A stretch of 64,000 nucleotides of DNA from Xylanibacter oryzae DSM 17970. Its GTDB lineage: Bacteria > Bacteroidota > Bacteroidia > Bacteroidales > Bacteroidaceae. The position numbers and the translations under genes were made by a program. Positions 63,360-64,000 of this stretch are shown here, piece by piece. A model generated the notes under the pieces. It searched no databases. It had not been told where the DNA came from and worked only from the letters and a program-made list of their open reading frames with translations. The stretch is taken from NCBI RefSeq assembly GCF_000585355.1, contig NZ_KK073873.1:460703-524702 (forward strand), in the 5' to 3' direction. How positions within the stretch are numbered: position 1 is the stretch's first letter; each line of letters begins with the position of its first letter.

Positions 63360-63371
63360 TGCCGACTTTTT
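63335..63371 (+). terminator. Intrinsic terminator of the phe/tyr operon
   Basis: 14-bp stem with one G-U pair, AAGTCGGCGCAAAG (63335-63348) with CTTTGTGCCGACTT (63355-63368), then TTTT. Confidence 0.85.
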
Positions 63372-64000
63372 ATGATAAAGAATAAAGAATTATTATATCA
63401 TCTTGTGGCTCTCTTCACCGTTTCGGTGTGGGGTACTACTTATGTGGCCAGCAAGGTGCTTATAACCAATGGTCTGTCGCCGGCGCAGATATTTACGTTA
63501 CGGTTTATTATCGCATACTCGCTAATGCTGGCGATGTTTCATAAAAAGCTATTGGCCGATAATATTCGTGATGAACTTCTGTTCGCTGCTTTGGGAATTA
63601 CAGGTGGCTCAATGTATTTCCTTACAGAAAATACAGCACTTGGCGTATCAACAGCTACAAATGTATCTTTGATAGTCTGTTCATGTCCGCTAGTCGCATC
63701 TATACTAATATCCATAATATACAAAAGCGAACATTTTAAACGAATGCAGATTCTTGGTTCGCTTATAGCCCTTGCAGGCATGGCAACGGTCGTACTCAAC
63801 GGGCATTTTGTTTTACATCTGTCACCAATAGGAGATGCACTGGCCTTTGGCGCTTGTTTGTGTTGGGCGTTCTATTCTGTGCTGATGAAAAAGGTATCCA
63901 ATAGATATTCGTCAGCATTCATTACACGTAAAACATTCTTTTACGGACTGGTTACAATATTACCATATTATATCGTAAAACCAGACTTCCCATCTTTACA
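63372..64000 (+). CDS. EamA/DMT-superfamily transporter, N-terminal part
   Basis: The frame beginning MIKNKELLYHLVALFTVSVWGTT stays open to the window edge, about 209 codons. It shows the EamA repeat: FTVSVWGTTYVASKVLI, FTLRFIIAYSLML, NTALGVSTATNVSLI, then the second half starting DALAFGACLCWAFYSVLM. About six helices are visible. DMT exporters move metabolites such as amino acids; the substrate is unknown. The transcript has a very short leader because the promoter ends about 12 nt before the ATG. Confidence 0.9.
   Translation, partial: MIKNKELLYHLVALFTVSVWGTTYVASKVLITNGLSPAQIFTLRFIIAYSLMLAMFHKKLLADNIRDELLFAALGITGGSMYFLTENTALGVSTATNVSLIVCSCPLVASILISIIYKSEHFKRMQILGSLIALAGMATVVLNGHFVLHLSPIGDALAFGACLCWAFYSVLMKKVSNRYSSAFITRKTFFYGLVTILPYYIVKPDFPSL

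Overview
The window comes from a low-GC Bacteroidota chromosome, most likely a Prevotella/Segatella-type member of the Bacteroidales. Evidence: many promoters fit the Bacteroidota form (TTG, 19-21 nt, TAnnTTTG), Shine-Dalgarno sequences are weak or absent, and the gene set is typical (fused ResB/CcsA protein, NrdD/NrdG, KDO8P-type DAHP synthase fused to chorismate mutase, CusABC with a heavy-metal-binding adaptor, ZapA next to RNase Y). No rRNA, tRNA or CRISPR was found.

Layout. 1-1464: end of a surface-polysaccharide locus (rfbA start, initiating sugar transferase). 1649-4619: an unknown protein, a coiled-coil protein, zapA and rny. 4753-12542: two paralogous porins and a convergent/divergent iron- and heme-linked operon (porin, imelysin, di-heme oxidoreductase, cytochrome c assembly protein). 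12932-13891: a RIC/hemerythrin-LuxR fusion regulator, followed by a candidate small RNA. 14337-15201: queD/queE. 15389-19673: GH3 glycosidase, FabK/NMO-type flavoprotein, dinB. 19961-22548: anaerobic ribonucleotide reductase. 22588-25891: a LuxR protein, a 47-bp tandem repeat array and a two-component system. 25930-32058: an RND remnant and an intact tripartite RND multidrug pump. 32479-35428: FKBP, a surface lipoprotein behind an (AC)n tract, and an orphan histidine kinase. 35462-38709: a copper ATPase without a normal nucleotide-binding domain, an exported barrel protein, mgsA. 38852-42703: oxidoreductase, radical SAM protein, and one polypeptide joining an ECF sigma factor to a membrane anchor and an OmpA/PorT-like barrel. 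42940-45016: IS3-family element nested in inverted repeats. 45225-46643: two CAT-fold genes, one broken. 46716-53837: cus metal-efflux operon. 54074-59171: amino acid permease, YceI, nucleotidyltransferase, cupin, TPR protein. 59268-63318: phe/tyr biosynthesis operon behind a Phe/Tyr-rich leader-peptide attenuator. 63372-64000: start of an EamA transporter.

The most notable signals are: (i) the sigma-factor/barrel fusion; (ii) the AC microsatellite, whose loss of one unit joins a promoter-proximal ATG to the downstream lipoprotein frame, and the NNC-codon-rich patch at that gene's 3' end, which resembles a diversity-generating-retroelement variable region; (iii) a shared 12-13 bp element overlapping the -33 box of both porin promoters and the small-RNA promoter around the hemerythrin-LuxR gene; (iv) the Phe/Tyr attenuator; and (v) the tandem-repeat and nested-repeat intergenic regions. 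Everything was read by eye; no homology search or folding program was run.
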